A stretch of 64,000 bases of DNA, taken from contig NZ_JBHUJS010000002.1 in NCBI RefSeq assembly GCF_042683405.1, positions 682,001-746,000 on the forward strand. Reading direction: 5' to 3'. Of the stretch, positions 7,769 to 15,847 are shown in pieces. A program made the translations under genes and the position numbers. The notes below the pieces were generated by a model that was given only the letters and a program-made list of their open reading frames with translations, searched no databases and had not been told where the DNA came from. How positions within the stretch are numbered: position 1 is the first letter of the stretch; the number at the start of each line of letters is the position of its first letter. Source of the DNA: Telluria sp042683405 (GTDB lineage Bacteria > Pseudomonadota > Gammaproteobacteria > Burkholderiales > Burkholderiaceae_D).

Positions 7769-8152
7769 ATGCAAATCAATGTGAACACCGACCACACGAT
7801 CGACCGGCACCAGGGCCTGGACGAGCACGTGACCCAGGTGGTGAATGCCGCTATCGGGCGCTTCGGCGAGCAGATCACGACGGTGGAAGTGCACCTGAGC
7901 GACAACGTGCGCGAGAAGTCGGCCGACGGCGCGAACCGCTGCATGATGGAGGCGCGCGTGACGGGCTATGCACCAGTGGTGGTATCGGACCATTCGGCCA
8001 CCCTGCACCAGGCGGTGAACGGCGCCGCCGACAAGCTGAAGCGGGCGCTGGACAGCGCGATCGGCCGCCTGCACGACAAGGACAAGAAACACCCGTCCAT
8101 GAAGCACATGGCGGCGGACGGCAGCAGCGCTGCCGAGATAGTCGAAGATTAA
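7769..8152 (+). CDS. HPF/RaiA-type ribosome-associated protein
   Basis: Protein of 127 aa of the hibernation-promoting factor/RaiA family. It has the beta-alpha-beta-beta-beta-alpha pattern, including ITTVEVHLSDNVREKSADGANRCMMEARVTG and HQAVNGAADKLKRALDSAIGRL. Family members bind the 30S decoding region in slow growth. The C-terminus is a short Lys/Asp-rich tail and lacks the long-HPF dimerisation domain. GGGAG lies 8 bases before the ATG at 7769, which gives the correct family N-terminus; the in-frame upstream start at 7730 does not. Confidence 0.85.
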   Translation: MQINVNTDHTIDRHQGLDEHVTQVVNAAIGRFGEQITTVEVHLSDNVREKSADGANRCMMEARVTGYAPVVVSDHSATLHQAVNGAADKLKRALDSAIGRLHDKDKKHPSMKHMAADGSSAAEIVED

Positions 8153-8185
8153 GCCCGGACGGAAAAGCCGCTCCGGACTGACGGT

Positions 8186-8212
8186 TTCATCCCCGCATGG
8201 CGCGGGGATGAA
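8186..8212. terminator. Hairpin between convergent genes
   Basis: TTCATCCCCGC (8186-8196) and GCGGGGATGAA (8202-8212) form a perfect 11-base stem with a 5-base loop, between the HPF gene (stop 8152) and the convergent receptor gene (stop 8238). There is no long T-run on either side, so it may be a bidirectional terminator or a relative of the ATCCC intergenic repeats. Confidence 0.5.
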
Positions 8213-8237
8213 CGCGCCAACACCAGGGCCCGCGGCG

Positions 8238-9014
8238 TCAGCCCTCGGCCAATTCCCTCAGGTAGCGCAGTCCGCGCACCGCCCTGCTCCCGTACCACGA
8301 CAGCATTTCGCCATCCACCAGCCGGACCGGCTTGCCGAGCTGCCGTTCGAGCGCGTCCGCGTGCTCCTCGGTAAAGCGGTACGGTTCGGTCGACAGCAGC
8401 ACCTGGTCCAGCGAGCGCACCAGCGCGTCGCTCCACTCGAAGCGCGGGTAGCGCGCCTCGCCCAGTTGCGGCACGGTCCAGCCGATCTCCGCCAGCATCG
8501 CGGCAATGTAGGTGTCCTGCGACACCGCCATCCACGGATCCTTCCAGATGCAGTACAGGACGCGGTTGGGGCGCCGCGGAGCGGCCTGCAGCAGCGCATA
8601 TTCCCGCTCGAAGGCCGCGCACAGCGCTTCCGCCTCGTCCTCGCGCGCAAAAATGTCGCCCAGCAGGCGGTACAGCGCCAGGTTGTCGCGCGGCGCATTC
8701 GGATGGGTCACCACGATATGGGGCACGAAGCGCGCGATCTCGTCGACGGTCGGCTTTTCGTTCTCGTCGACGTTAACCACCACGTGCGTCGGCGCGATCC
8801 GGCGCAGCTTGTCCAGGTTGACGTCCTTGGTGCCGCCCACCTTCGGAATCGCCGCCACCGCTTCGGCGGGATGGATGCAAAAGCCGGTGCGGCCCACCAG
8901 TTGCGGCGCCAGGCCGAGGTCGCACAGCAGCTCGGTCACCGACGGCACCAGCGAGACGATGCGCGCGTCCGGCGCGGTGTTGTGATGCTGCCCGATGGCG
9001 TCAATATATGTCAT
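8238..9014 (-). CDS. Cobalamin-binding (BtuF-like) helical-backbone metal receptor
   Basis: Protein of 258 aa of the periplasmic-binding-like superfamily used for vitamin B12 and iron-siderophore receptors: RIVSLVPSVTELLCDLGL, LVGRTGFCIHP, VGGTKDVNLDKL, and VLLSTEPYRF near the end. It has no signal peptide or lipobox, unlike typical BtuF, so it may act in the cytoplasm or the true start may differ. No permease or ATPase is adjacent. The presence of a B12-dependent ribonucleotide reductase at 33198 makes a cobalamin role plausible, but the link is inferred. Confidence 0.78.
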   Translation of the reverse strand: MTYIDAIGQHHNTAPDARIVSLVPSVTELLCDLGLAPQLVGRTGFCIHPAEAVAAIPKVGGTKDVNLDKLRRIAPTHVVVNVDENEKPTVDEIARFVPHIVVTHPNAPRDNLALYRLLGDIFAREDEAEALCAAFEREYALLQAAPRRPNRVLYCIWKDPWMAVSQDTYIAAMLAEIGWTVPQLGEARYPRFEWSDALVRSLDQVLLSTEPYRFTEEHADALERQLGKPVRLVDGEMLSWYGSRAVRGLRYLRELAEG

Positions 9015-9077
9015 GGCGGATAGAAAAGTTGCTGCTCACTATTGTATGATGACGCGGTACAGAATCCGAGAAACGCA

Positions 9078-10040
9078 ATGGAGAGAATCGGCACCTTCGG
9101 TGCATCGCGCTACACGGTGGGCCAGCTCCAGCTGTTTTGCGACACCAATCACGAGCAGATCGCGGCGGCCATCGCCGAATGCGCCGTGGTCCGGCTGCGC
9201 AAAGGCGCGCGGCTCGAAGACGCGCACCGCCCGCGACTGTACATCGTGCTGTCCGGCTGCCTGTCGGTCGAGGGCGACCAGCGCGGCCTGTCCGACTCCG
9301 CGGCCGGCCAGATCTACCCCGGCGAAAGCGTCGGCGAGCAGTCCGTGCTCGACGAGGCGGCCAACCTGTCCGCCATCGGCGCGGTGGACGACACCGAACT
9401 GCTGGCGATCGAGCCCGAACTGGTGTGGCGCCTGATCGACAGCTCCAACGGCGTCGCGCGCAACCTGCTGCGCCTGCTCTCGTTCCGCATCCGCGCCGTC
9501 AACGCCACCCTGCGCCGGCGCGAAAAGCTCGGCGAATTCTACCGCCAGCTCTCGATGAACGACGCCCTCACCGGCCTGTACAACCGGGCCTGGCTGAACG
9601 ACGTGCTGCCGGGCCTCGTCGCCAGTGCGCACGCCGGCAACACCCCGCTGTCGCTGGTGATGATCGACATCGACCACTTCAAGCGCTTCAACGACACCCA
9701 CGGCCACCAGGCCGGGGACGACGCCCTGCGCCTCGCTGCACGCACCGTCTCGGCCGCGCTGCGCCCCTCCGACTTCGCGGTACGCTATGGCGGCGAAGAG
9801 CTCATGGTGCTGCTGCCGAACACGCCCGAACATGTCGCGCTGATCGTGGCCGAGCGCCTGTGCCAGCGCATGCGCGGCGCGGTCGTCTTCGACACCCCCG
9901 ACATTCCGATGCCGCAGCTGACCGCCTCCTTCGGCGTGGCCAGCCTGGCCGCGGAACAGGACGAGCGCGCGCTGGTCAAATGTGCCGACGCCGCCCTGTA
10001 CCGCGCCAAAGAAGCGGGGCGCAACCGCGTCTCGCTATGA
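9078..10040 (+). CDS. Diguanylate cyclase with N-terminal cyclic-nucleotide-binding-like domain
   Basis: Protein of 320 aa. Residues about 20-140 have a Crp-type cNMP-binding beta-roll (RLYIVLSGCLSVEG and YPGESVGEQSVLDEAANLSAIGA). A short helix connects to a GGDEF domain (about 165-320): MNDALTGLYNR, MIDIDHFKRFNDTHGHQAGDD, and the active-site variant GGEEL at 238-242. An RPSD inhibitory I-site sits at the normal distance, so product feedback by cyclic di-GMP is expected. There are no membrane segments. MERIGTF at 9078 is chosen because GAGAAA precedes it. It shares a tight spacing (10 bases) with sbcB downstream. Confidence 0.88.
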   Translation: MERIGTFGASRYTVGQLQLFCDTNHEQIAAAIAECAVVRLRKGARLEDAHRPRLYIVLSGCLSVEGDQRGLSDSAAGQIYPGESVGEQSVLDEAANLSAIGAVDDTELLAIEPELVWRLIDSSNGVARNLLRLLSFRIRAVNATLRRREKLGEFYRQLSMNDALTGLYNRAWLNDVLPGLVASAHAGNTPLSLVMIDIDHFKRFNDTHGHQAGDDALRLAARTVSAALRPSDFAVRYGGEELMVLLPNTPEHVALIVAERLCQRMRGAVVFDTPDIPMPQLTASFGVASLAAEQDERALVKCADAALYRAKEAGRNRVSL

Positions 10041-10050
10041 TTGACAGACC

Positions 10051-11496
10051 ATGACCCATACCTTCCTCTGGCACGACTACGAAACCTTCGGCGCGACCCC
10101 GCGCCGTGACCGCCCTGCGCAGTTCGCGGCAATCCGCACCGACGCGGAACTGAACGAGATCGGCGAACCGATCATGCTGTACTGCCAGCCGGCGCCGGAC
10201 TTCCTGCCCGACCCGGTGTCGTGCCTGATCACCGGGATCACGCCGCAGCAGTGCCTGGAGCTGGGCGTGCCGGAACACCGGTTCGCCGCGACGGTCCAGC
10301 AGGCGTTCAGCGAGCCGGGCACCATTGGCGTCGGCTACAACACCATCCGCTTCGACGACGAGGTGACGCGCTTCCTGTTCTGGCGCAACCTGATCGACCC
10401 GTACGCGCGCGAGTGGCAGAACGGCTGCGGGCGCTGGGACCTGCTGGACGTGGTGCGCATGACGTACGCGCTGCGCCCGGAAGGACTCGAATGGCCGCGC
10501 AAGGAGGACGGACGCCCCAGCTTCAAGCTGGAAGACCTGGCGCGCGCGAATGGCCTGGTCCACGAAGCGGCGCATGATGCGCTCTCGGACGTGCGCGCGA
10601 CCATCGCGCTGGCGCGCCTGATCCGCTCGAAGCAGCCGCGCCTGTTCGACTTCTGCTTCGCCCTGCACAAGAAGGACCGCGCGGCGCAGGAGGTCGGCAT
10701 GCATCTGGCGCCGGAGCTGCGCCAGCCCTTCCTGCACGTCTCGGGCATGTTCCCGGCCGAGCGCGGATGCATCGGCCTGGTGTGGCCGCTGGCCGCGCAT
10801 CCTACCAACAAGAACGAAGTCATCGTGTGGGACTGCAGCCACGACCCGTCCGAACTGTTCGGGCTGGACGCGGAGACCATCCGCCTGCGCATGTTCACGC
10901 GCAGCGACGCGCTGCCGGAAGGCGTGACGCGCCTGCCGGTGAAGAGCATCCACCTGAACAAGTCGCCGATGCTGGTGGCGAACCTCAAGACGCTGAGCGC
11001 CGAGATGGCCCAGCGCTGGGGCATCGACATCGAGCAGGGCCGGTCGCATGCGGCGCTGATCGCGGCGGGACCGGACATGTCCGCGGTGTGGGCGCAGGTA
11101 TTCAAGCGCGAAGCGGCCGGCGGTCCGGTCGACGTGGACGAGGACCTGTACGGCGGCTTTATCGGCAACGGCGACCGGCGCAAGCTCGATGCGCTGCGCA
11201 GCGAGAAACCGGAGCAGCTGGCCACCGCCAGCCCGGCGTTCGACGATCCGCGCCTGCACGAACTGCTGTTCCGCTACCGCGCGCGCAACTTCCCGCATAC
11301 GCTGTCGGAAGCGGAGCAGATCCATTGGGAGCAGCACCGCGCAAACCGCCTGTTCGACGGCGAAGCGGGTGCGCGCACGGTCGAGCAGCTGTTCGGCGAG
11401 ATCGATGCACTGTCGGAAGAGGCGGACGAACGCGCAGAGCACATTCTCGGCGCGCTCTATGACTACGCCGAGCACATCGCGCCCCAGCGCTACTGA
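10051..11496 (+). CDS. sbcB: Exodeoxyribonuclease I
   Basis: Protein of 481 aa, close to the length of E. coli SbcB. It degrades single-stranded DNA 3'-5' in recombination and mismatch repair. The DnaQ-type DEDDh exonuclease motifs are visible: ExoI WHDYETFGATPRRDRPAQFA (Asp and Glu), ExoII region GYNTIRFDDE, and ExoIII HDALSDVRATIALARL. The SH3-like and C-terminal helical domains follow. It starts 10 bases after the diguanylate cyclase and converges on pyrF, with a GGGAGCGGTCCC-type hairpin between the two stops. Confidence 0.95.
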   Translation: MTHTFLWHDYETFGATPRRDRPAQFAAIRTDAELNEIGEPIMLYCQPAPDFLPDPVSCLITGITPQQCLELGVPEHRFAATVQQAFSEPGTIGVGYNTIRFDDEVTRFLFWRNLIDPYAREWQNGCGRWDLLDVVRMTYALRPEGLEWPRKEDGRPSFKLEDLARANGLVHEAAHDALSDVRATIALARLIRSKQPRLFDFCFALHKKDRAAQEVGMHLAPELRQPFLHVSGMFPAERGCIGLVWPLAAHPTNKNEVIVWDCSHDPSELFGLDAETIRLRMFTRSDALPEGVTRLPVKSIHLNKSPMLVANLKTLSAEMAQRWGIDIEQGRSHAALIAAGPDMSAVWAQVFKREAAGGPVDVDEDLYGGFIGNGDRRKLDALRSEKPEQLATASPAFDDPRLHELLFRYRARNFPHTLSEAEQIHWEQHRANRLFDGEAGARTVEQLFGEIDALSEEADERAEHILGALYDYAEHIAPQRY

Positions 11497-11501
11497 TCAA
11501 A

Positions 11502-11529
11502 GGGAGCGGTCCCCGCAGGGACCGTCCCC
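11502..11529. repeat. GGGGACGGTCCC-type dispersed inverted repeat, copy B
   Basis: GGGAGCGGTCCC, CGCA, GGGACCGTCCCC forms a nearly perfect hairpin in the 36 bases between the convergent sbcB and pyrF stops. It belongs to the same family as copy A and may serve as a bidirectional transcription stop. Confidence 0.65.
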
Positions 11530-11532
11530 GGC

Positions 11533-12348
11533 CTAGCGGTAGCGGTTGATTTCGTCGCGGGTCTGGATCGCGACGCGGCGCGCGGCCGCAGCAAAGTCCT
11601 CGCCGTGGTTCGGCAACGCGTACAGGATCGCGCGCGACGAATTGATCATCATGCCCGTGCCGTCGGCGGTCTTGCCGGCGGTGACGGTGGCCTGCACATC
11701 CCCACCCTGCGCGCCCACACCGGGCACCAGCAGCGGCATGTCGCCGACGATCGCGCGCACCTGGCGCAGCTCTTCCGGGAAGGTGGCGCCCACCACCAGC
11801 GCGCACTGCCCGTTCCGGTTCCACTTCTGCGCCACCAGCTGAGCGACATGCTGGTACAGCGGCTTGCCGCCCACGTCCAGGAACTGCAGGTCGGAGCCGC
11901 CCGGGTTGGACGTGCGGCACAGGACGATCACGCCGCGGTCCGGCCACTCCAGGTAAGGCTCGACCGAATCGAAGCCCATGTAAGGGTTGACGGTGACCGC
12001 GTCCGCGCCATAGCGGTCGAATGCTTCGCGCGCATACTGGTGCGCGGTGGCGCCGATGTCACCGCGCTTGGCGTCCAGCACCAGCGGGATCGACGGATAT
12101 TTGGTGCGGATGTAGTCGCAGACCTGCTCCAGCTGGTGCTCGGCGCCCAGCGCGGCGAAGTAGGCCACCTGCGGCTTGAACGCGCAGGCCACGTCCGCGG
12201 TCGCGTCCACGATCGCCTTGCAGAACGTGACGATGCCGTGCGCATCCTGCAGCCCCGCCGGCATTTTGGCCAGGTCCGGATCGAGGCCGACGCACAGCAG
12301 CGAGCGGTTGGCGGTCCATGCCGCGGATAGCTTGTTGATGAAATTCAC
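11533..12348 (-). CDS. pyrF: Orotidine 5'-phosphate decarboxylase (type 2)
   Basis: Protein of 271 aa. It converts OMP to UMP, the last step of pyrimidine synthesis. The catalytic Asp-Lys-Asp triad lies in VLDAKRGDIGATA. The length and motifs (SLLCVGLDPDLAKMP, VTVNPYMGFDSVEPYL, VPGVGAQGGDV) match the longer type-2 family rather than the E. coli form. The start is a GTG at 12348 (protein begins MNFINKL), with GGGAGG 8 bases upstream. The open frame extends to 12501, but that part is not family sequence. Confidence 0.93.
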   Translation of the reverse strand: MNFINKLSAAWTANRSLLCVGLDPDLAKMPAGLQDAHGIVTFCKAIVDATADVACAFKPQVAYFAALGAEHQLEQVCDYIRTKYPSIPLVLDAKRGDIGATAHQYAREAFDRYGADAVTVNPYMGFDSVEPYLEWPDRGVIVLCRTSNPGGSDLQFLDVGGKPLYQHVAQLVAQKWNRNGQCALVVGATFPEELRQVRAIVGDMPLLVPGVGAQGGDVQATVTAGKTADGTGMMINSSRAILYALPNHGEDFAAAARRVAIQTRDEINRYR

Positions 12349-12398
12349 GGCTGCGCCCTCCCTGGTTAAGAACCTGCCATTGTAACAAGAGCTGCCCC

Positions 12399-12426
12399 GT
12401 CGTCCCAGCGCGGGCCGGAATCCATG
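12399..12426. repeat. Dispersed CGTCrTCCC-type intergenic repeat, copy 3
   Basis: CGTCGTCCCAGCGCGGGCCGGAATCCATGG lies between the divergent pyrF and lemA-like genes. It matches the proteobacterial GTCATCCCGGC...GCCGGAATCCA repeat type. A further GC hairpin (CGGCCCGCGCCGGG) follows at about 12440-12453. Confidence 0.5.
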
Positions 12427-12524
12427 GGGCGTGCGCACCCGGCCCGCGCCGGGATCGCGAAGCGCATGCACCGGTCGATTTGAGGTATATTTTGATATCA
12501 AGACAACTTTCTGATGGAACCGCC

Positions 12525-13145
12525 ATGACCAATTCGGTATACGCCCGCTGGATTCGCCTGATGCTCGCCCTGTCCCTGTTCGGCTCGCTGCTGTCGGGCT
12601 GCGGCTACAACACCTTCCAGGAAAAGGATGAGGGTGTCAAAGCCGCGTGGGGCGAAGTGGTCAACCAGTACCAGCGCCGCGCTGACCTGATTCCCAACCT
12701 CGTGAACACGGTGAAGGGCTACGCTTCGCACGAGCGCGAAACGCTGGAGGCGGTGACCGCCGCGCGTGCCAAGGCAACCAGCTTCCAGATCACGCCGGAA
12801 GTGCTCAACAACCCGCAGGCGTTCCAGCAGTTCCAGCAGGTGCAGGGCGAGCTGTCGAGCGCCCTGTCGCGACTGATGGCGGTCTCCGAGCGCTATCCGG
12901 ACCTGAAAGCGGACACCAGCTTCCGCGACCTGCAGTCGCAGCTGGAGGGCACCGAGAACCGCATCACCGTGGCGCGTGCGCGCTACATCGCGGCGGTCCA
13001 GGACTACAACGTCTCGGTCCGCAAATTCCCGACCAACCTGACCGCCATGATCTTCGGCTACGACGTGCGCCCTTCGTTCACGGTGGAGAACGAAAAGGCG
13101 ATTTCGACCGCGCCGACCGTCGATTTCGGCGGCGAGAAGAAGTAA
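12525..13145 (+). CDS. LemA family lipoprotein
   Basis: Protein of 206 aa. A signal peptide ends in the lipobox LLSGC (Cys about residue 26), so it is probably lipid-anchored. The LemA fold follows: YNTFQEKDEGVKAAWGEVVNQYQRRADLIPNLVNTVKGYA, then long helices rich in Gln and Ala, and ARARYIAAVQDYN. LemA proteins are membrane-associated helical bundles of unclear function, often encoded with TPM-domain proteins as here. The first of two TPM genes starts 3 bases after this stop, forming a three-gene operon. Confidence 0.9.
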   Translation: MTNSVYARWIRLMLALSLFGSLLSGCGYNTFQEKDEGVKAAWGEVVNQYQRRADLIPNLVNTVKGYASHERETLEAVTAARAKATSFQITPEVLNNPQAFQQFQQVQGELSSALSRLMAVSERYPDLKADTSFRDLQSQLEGTENRITVARARYIAAVQDYNVSVRKFPTNLTAMIFGYDVRPSFTVENEKAISTAPTVDFGGEKK

Positions 13146-13148
13146 GCG

Positions 13149-13973
13149 ATGCCGATGCTGCGTGTGCTGCTGCTGGCGGTGTTCGCGCTCTGGATGGGCG
13201 CGGCATCCGCACAGCAGCTGGTCCCGGTGCCCGAACTGAAGGGCCGCGTGAACGACAACGCGTCGATGCTCACGCCCGCCCAGCGCACGCAGCTGGAAAC
13301 GGTGCTGGCCGACTATGAAAAGCAGACCGGCAACCAGATCGTGATCCTGACCGTCTCCAAGACCGAGCCGGAAGCGATCGAGCAGTACAGCATCCGCGTG
13401 GTCGAGGCATGGAAGCTGGGCCGCAAGGGCATCGACGACGGCGTCCTGCTGATGGTCGCCAAGGATAATCCGAGCAGCCTGCGCCGGCTGCGCATCGAGG
13501 CCGGCCGCGGCGTGCAAGGCGTGCTGACCGACGCCCAGTCCAAGCGCATCCTGCAAGACGTGATCGCGCCCCATTTCCGCCAGAGCCAGTACTACGACGG
13601 CATGGTCGCGGGCGTGTCCGCGATCGCGGCGCTGCTGCGCCAGGAACAGCTGCCCGCCCCCGCCCGCGAAGCCGAACGCGCGGCGGTGGAGAGCGACGGC
13701 GGCCCGTCGTGGCCCTTCATCCTGTTCGGCGTGCTGATCGCGATGTCGATCCTGCGCTCGCGCGGCGGACGGCGCGGGCGCGTGCGCCGTGGCGGCTGGA
13801 GCTCCGGCGCCACCGGCTTCATCCTCGGCAATGCGATCGGCGCGATGACCAGCCGCGGCCACCATGGAGGATTCGGCGGGCTTGGCGGCGGAGGCGGCTT
13901 CTCGGGCGGCGGCGGAGGCTTCTCGGGCGGCGGAGGTACATTTGACGGCGGCGGCGCCTCGGGAGACTGGTGA
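13149..13973 (+). CDS. TPM domain-containing protein (YgcG family)
   Basis: Protein of 274 aa. A cleavable signal peptide (LLLAVFALWMGAASA) is followed by a TPM-phosphatase-type domain at about residues 30-165 (VNDNASMLTPAQRTQLETVLADYEKQTGNQIVILTV, GIDDGVLLMVAKDN, EAGRGVQGVLTDAQSKRIL). A membrane helix (about 190-203) comes next, then an Arg-rich stretch and a Gly-rich tail of GGGFSGGG units ending GGGASGDW. The layout matches YgcG/Psb32-like proteins, membrane-tethered with the domain outside the cytoplasm. It is operonic with the LemA protein before it and a second TPM gene after it (1-base gap). Confidence 0.9.
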   Translation: MPMLRVLLLAVFALWMGAASAQQLVPVPELKGRVNDNASMLTPAQRTQLETVLADYEKQTGNQIVILTVSKTEPEAIEQYSIRVVEAWKLGRKGIDDGVLLMVAKDNPSSLRRLRIEAGRGVQGVLTDAQSKRILQDVIAPHFRQSQYYDGMVAGVSAIAALLRQEQLPAPAREAERAAVESDGGPSWPFILFGVLIAMSILRSRGGRRGRVRRGGWSSGATGFILGNAIGAMTSRGHHGGFGGLGGGGGFSGGGGGFSGGGGTFDGGGASGDW

Positions 13974-13974
13974 C

Positions 13975-14496
13975 ATGGCTGGGTTCAAGGACAAGCTGGC
14001 GCGCCGCTTGCGGCATCTGCAATCGGGCATCGGCCCGGGCGAAAAGCTGTTCCCGCAAAACGTGCTCGACCTGATCACGGCCGCGATCGCGGAAGGCGAA
14101 GCTACGCATCGCGGCGAAGTGCGCCTGATCGTGGAAGCGGCGCTGCCCGGCGAATTGATCTGGGACGGCGTCACGGACCGCGAGCGCGCGCTCGACCTGT
14201 TCGCCGAACACGGCATCTGGGACACCGAGGACAACTGCGGCGTGCTGGTGTACGTGAACCTGGCCGACCGCAAGGTAGAGATCGTGGCCGACCGCGCGAT
14301 CAACCGCAAGGTCGAACATGCGCAATGGCAGGCCATCTGCGACACCATGACGCAGGGCTTCCGCCAGGGCGACTACGGCCGCAGCACGCTGGCTGCCATT
14401 GCACAGGTCAACGCGCTGCTGCGCCAGCACTTTCCTGCCGACGGCAGCCGCGGGCCGGACGTCAACGAACTGCCCGACCAGCCGGTCATGATCTGA
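13975..14496 (+). CDS. TPM domain-containing protein, soluble paralogue
   Basis: Protein of 173 aa with no signal peptide. The TPM fold is recognisable in AAIAEGEATHRGEVRLIVEAALPG, ALDLFAEHGIWDTEDNCGVLVYVNLADRKVEIVADRAIN and WQAICDTMTQGFRQGDYGRSTLAAIAQVNALL. It starts one base after the stop of the preceding TPM gene, so translation is probably coupled. The pairing of one exported and one cytoplasmic TPM protein with LemA recurs in beta-proteobacteria. The molecular role is unknown. Confidence 0.87.
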   Translation: MAGFKDKLARRLRHLQSGIGPGEKLFPQNVLDLITAAIAEGEATHRGEVRLIVEAALPGELIWDGVTDRERALDLFAEHGIWDTEDNCGVLVYVNLADRKVEIVADRAINRKVEHAQWQAICDTMTQGFRQGDYGRSTLAAIAQVNALLRQHFPADGSRGPDVNELPDQPVMI

Positions 14497-14560
14497 TTTT
14501 GCCCCGCCGCGGGCTGCTCTGGTTAAAATCGCCATGGTGAACCACAACGAAAGACAGAGC

Positions 14561-15325
14561 ATGAAATTAGCAAACAAGGTAGCGATCGTCACCGGCGCGA
14601 CGCAGGGCATCGGCCTCGCGTGCGCGCAACGCCTGCTGGCGGAAGGCGCGAGCGTGATGCTCGCCGACGTCAAGCCCGAAGGCGCAGAGGTCGCTGCATC
14701 GCTGGGCGAGAAGGCGCGCTTCTGCGCAGCGGACGTGAGCAAGAAGGCGGACGTGGATGCGCTGGTCGAACAGACCGTGCGCGAATTCGGCCGCATCGAC
14801 ATCCTGGTCAACAACGCCGGCGTGACGCACGCCGCGGACTTCCTCGACCTGGCCGAAGAAGACTTCGACCGCGTGCTCGGTGTGAACCTGAAATCCATGT
14901 TCCTGTGCAGCCAGGCGGCGGCGCGCCACATGGCGAAGCAGGGCTCGGGCTCGATCATCAACATGTCGAGCGTGAACGCGACGCTGGCGATCCCCAACCA
15001 GGTGCCCTACGTGGTGTCCAAGGGCGGCGTGAACCAGCTGACCCGCGTGGCGTCGATCGCGCTGGCCGCGCACGGCATCCGCGTCAACGGCGTGGCGCCT
15101 GGCACCATCCTCACCGAACTGGCCAAGAAGGCCGTGATGGGCAGCCCGGAAGCGCGGCATACCATCCTGTCGCGCACCCCGCTCGGCCGCTGCGGCGAGC
15201 CGGAGGAAGTGGCGTCGGTGGTGGCGTTCCTGGCCAGCGACGATGCCTCGTACATGACCGGCGAGACGGTGGCCGTGGACGGCGGCCGGCTTGGCCTCAA
15301 CTACGTGGTGCCGGTCCGGGAATAA
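14561..15325 (+). CDS. SDR family NAD(P)-dependent oxidoreductase
   Basis: Classical short-chain dehydrogenase of 254 aa. It has the cofactor loop TGATQGIG (about residues 12-19), an acidic residue after beta-2 (MLADVKPEG) that favours NAD(H), NNAG, a Ser in MSSVN, and the catalytic YVVSK. The C-terminus ends MTGETVAVDGG, as in 3-oxoacyl-ACP reductase or sugar dehydrogenase relatives. The substrate cannot be assigned. ATG 14561 is preferred over 14534 because it gives the canonical MKLANKVAIVTG start, with GAAAGACAG upstream. A structured region ending in a terminator follows directly. Confidence 0.87.
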   Translation: MKLANKVAIVTGATQGIGLACAQRLLAEGASVMLADVKPEGAEVAASLGEKARFCAADVSKKADVDALVEQTVREFGRIDILVNNAGVTHAADFLDLAEEDFDRVLGVNLKSMFLCSQAAARHMAKQGSGSIINMSSVNATLAIPNQVPYVVSKGGVNQLTRVASIALAAHGIRVNGVAPGTILTELAKKAVMGSPEARHTILSRTPLGRCGEPEEVASVVAFLASDDASYMTGETVAVDGGRLGLNYVVPVRE

Positions 15326-15353
15326 CCGTACGCGCCGGCCGGGCGGTGATATA

Positions 15354-15484
15354 TCCAATGTTTATGACAGTCATCGGAAACATCCATTGGACGAATATGA
15401 TTGCAAACAGCATAATCTCACCTGTCTCCACTATTCTCCTCCAAGAAATAGTTTTAAGCCCGCTCACGTAGCGGGCTTTTTTTT
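15354..15484 (+). ncRNA. Candidate small RNA (or 3'-UTR RNA) with anti-SD loop
   Basis: Three consecutive hairpins can be drawn. One is at 15354-15391 (TCCAATGTTT pairing with AAAC...ATTGGA, with an inner ATGA/TCAT stem). A second has stem ACTATT/AATAGT (15430-15452) and an 11-base loop containing CTCCTCC, complementary to a Shine-Dalgarno sequence. The third is the terminator at 15456-15484. No clear -35 is seen, so it may be processed from the SDR transcript. It is a prediction from structure only. Confidence 0.4.
15456..15484 (+). terminator. Rho-independent terminator after the SDR gene / candidate sRNA 1
   Basis: AAGCCCGCT (15456-15464), loop CACGT, AGCGGGCTT (15470-15478), followed by a T-run to 15484. 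This is a strong intrinsic terminator. Confidence 0.9.
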
Positions 15485-15566
15485 ATCCGGCGCTGGCCGC
15501 CGGCAGGCAAGCGCAGTACGGCGCGGCGGGCCTGCCGGCCGAGTTCCGCGCGCGACCCGCAGACGT

Positions 15567-15607
15567 TTGACGTACGTCATACCCCTGTCACATCCACTCC
15601 CTATACT
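15567..15607 (+). promoter_or_regulatory. Putative class II FNR/Anr-dependent promoter
   Basis: TTGACGTACGTCAT (15567-15580) matches the FNR consensus TTGAY-N4-RTCAA except for the last base. TATACT (15602-15607) lies downstream at the distance expected of a -10 hexamer when the box is centred near -41. The predicted transcript would start near 15614 and end at the terminator 15734-15764. Confidence 0.4.
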
Positions 15608-15613
15608 GGTTTT

Positions 15614-15764
15614 CATCCGCGGTACGCGCAACCGATCTGCGCGGCGGCGGCCAGGCGGTCCGGTCAAGGCCGATCGCCGCTCCCCCCGAATTCCCCAGTA
15701 GCACGCAGTGACTCTTGGCCCGATCTTGGGTTTTGCCCGCTCCAAGCAGCGGGCATTTTTTTTT
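15614..15764 (+). ncRNA. Candidate FNR-controlled small RNA, about 150 nt
   Basis: The region sits between the putative promoter at 15567-15607 and a strong terminator. It contains an unpaired-looking C-rich stretch (CTCCCCCCGAATTCCCC, about 15680-15696) that could base-pair with purine-rich ribosome binding sites, a feature of several beta-proteobacterial sRNAs. The overlapping open frames have no ribosome binding site or recognisable domain. The 5' end is predicted from the -10 position only. Confidence 0.4.
15734..15764 (+). terminator. Rho-independent terminator of candidate sRNA 2
   Basis: TGCCCGCT (15734-15741), a 6-base loop, AGCGGGCA (15748-15755), then nine T residues. It precedes the small zinc-ribbon-like gene, so it ends a transcript that started upstream. 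Confidence 0.9.
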
Positions 15765-15847
15765 ATCCCTGGTGCCGCCGCGCGTGCTTGAATGCCGGGC
15801 GCGATAGGCTTACGATGATCGTTCGGCCATTGAAGGAGTATCCACAA

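Larger units (their letters stand above)
15326..15847. other. Intergenic region with two candidate small RNAs
   Basis: This 522-base gap holds no convincing gene. It has two rho-independent terminators (15456-15484 and 15734-15764) with almost the same stem (GCCCGCT...AGCGGGC), preceded by structured DNA. The first half is AT-rich for this genome. The second half has an FNR-like box and a TATACT hexamer. The candidate RNAs are listed separately. Confidence 0.6.
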
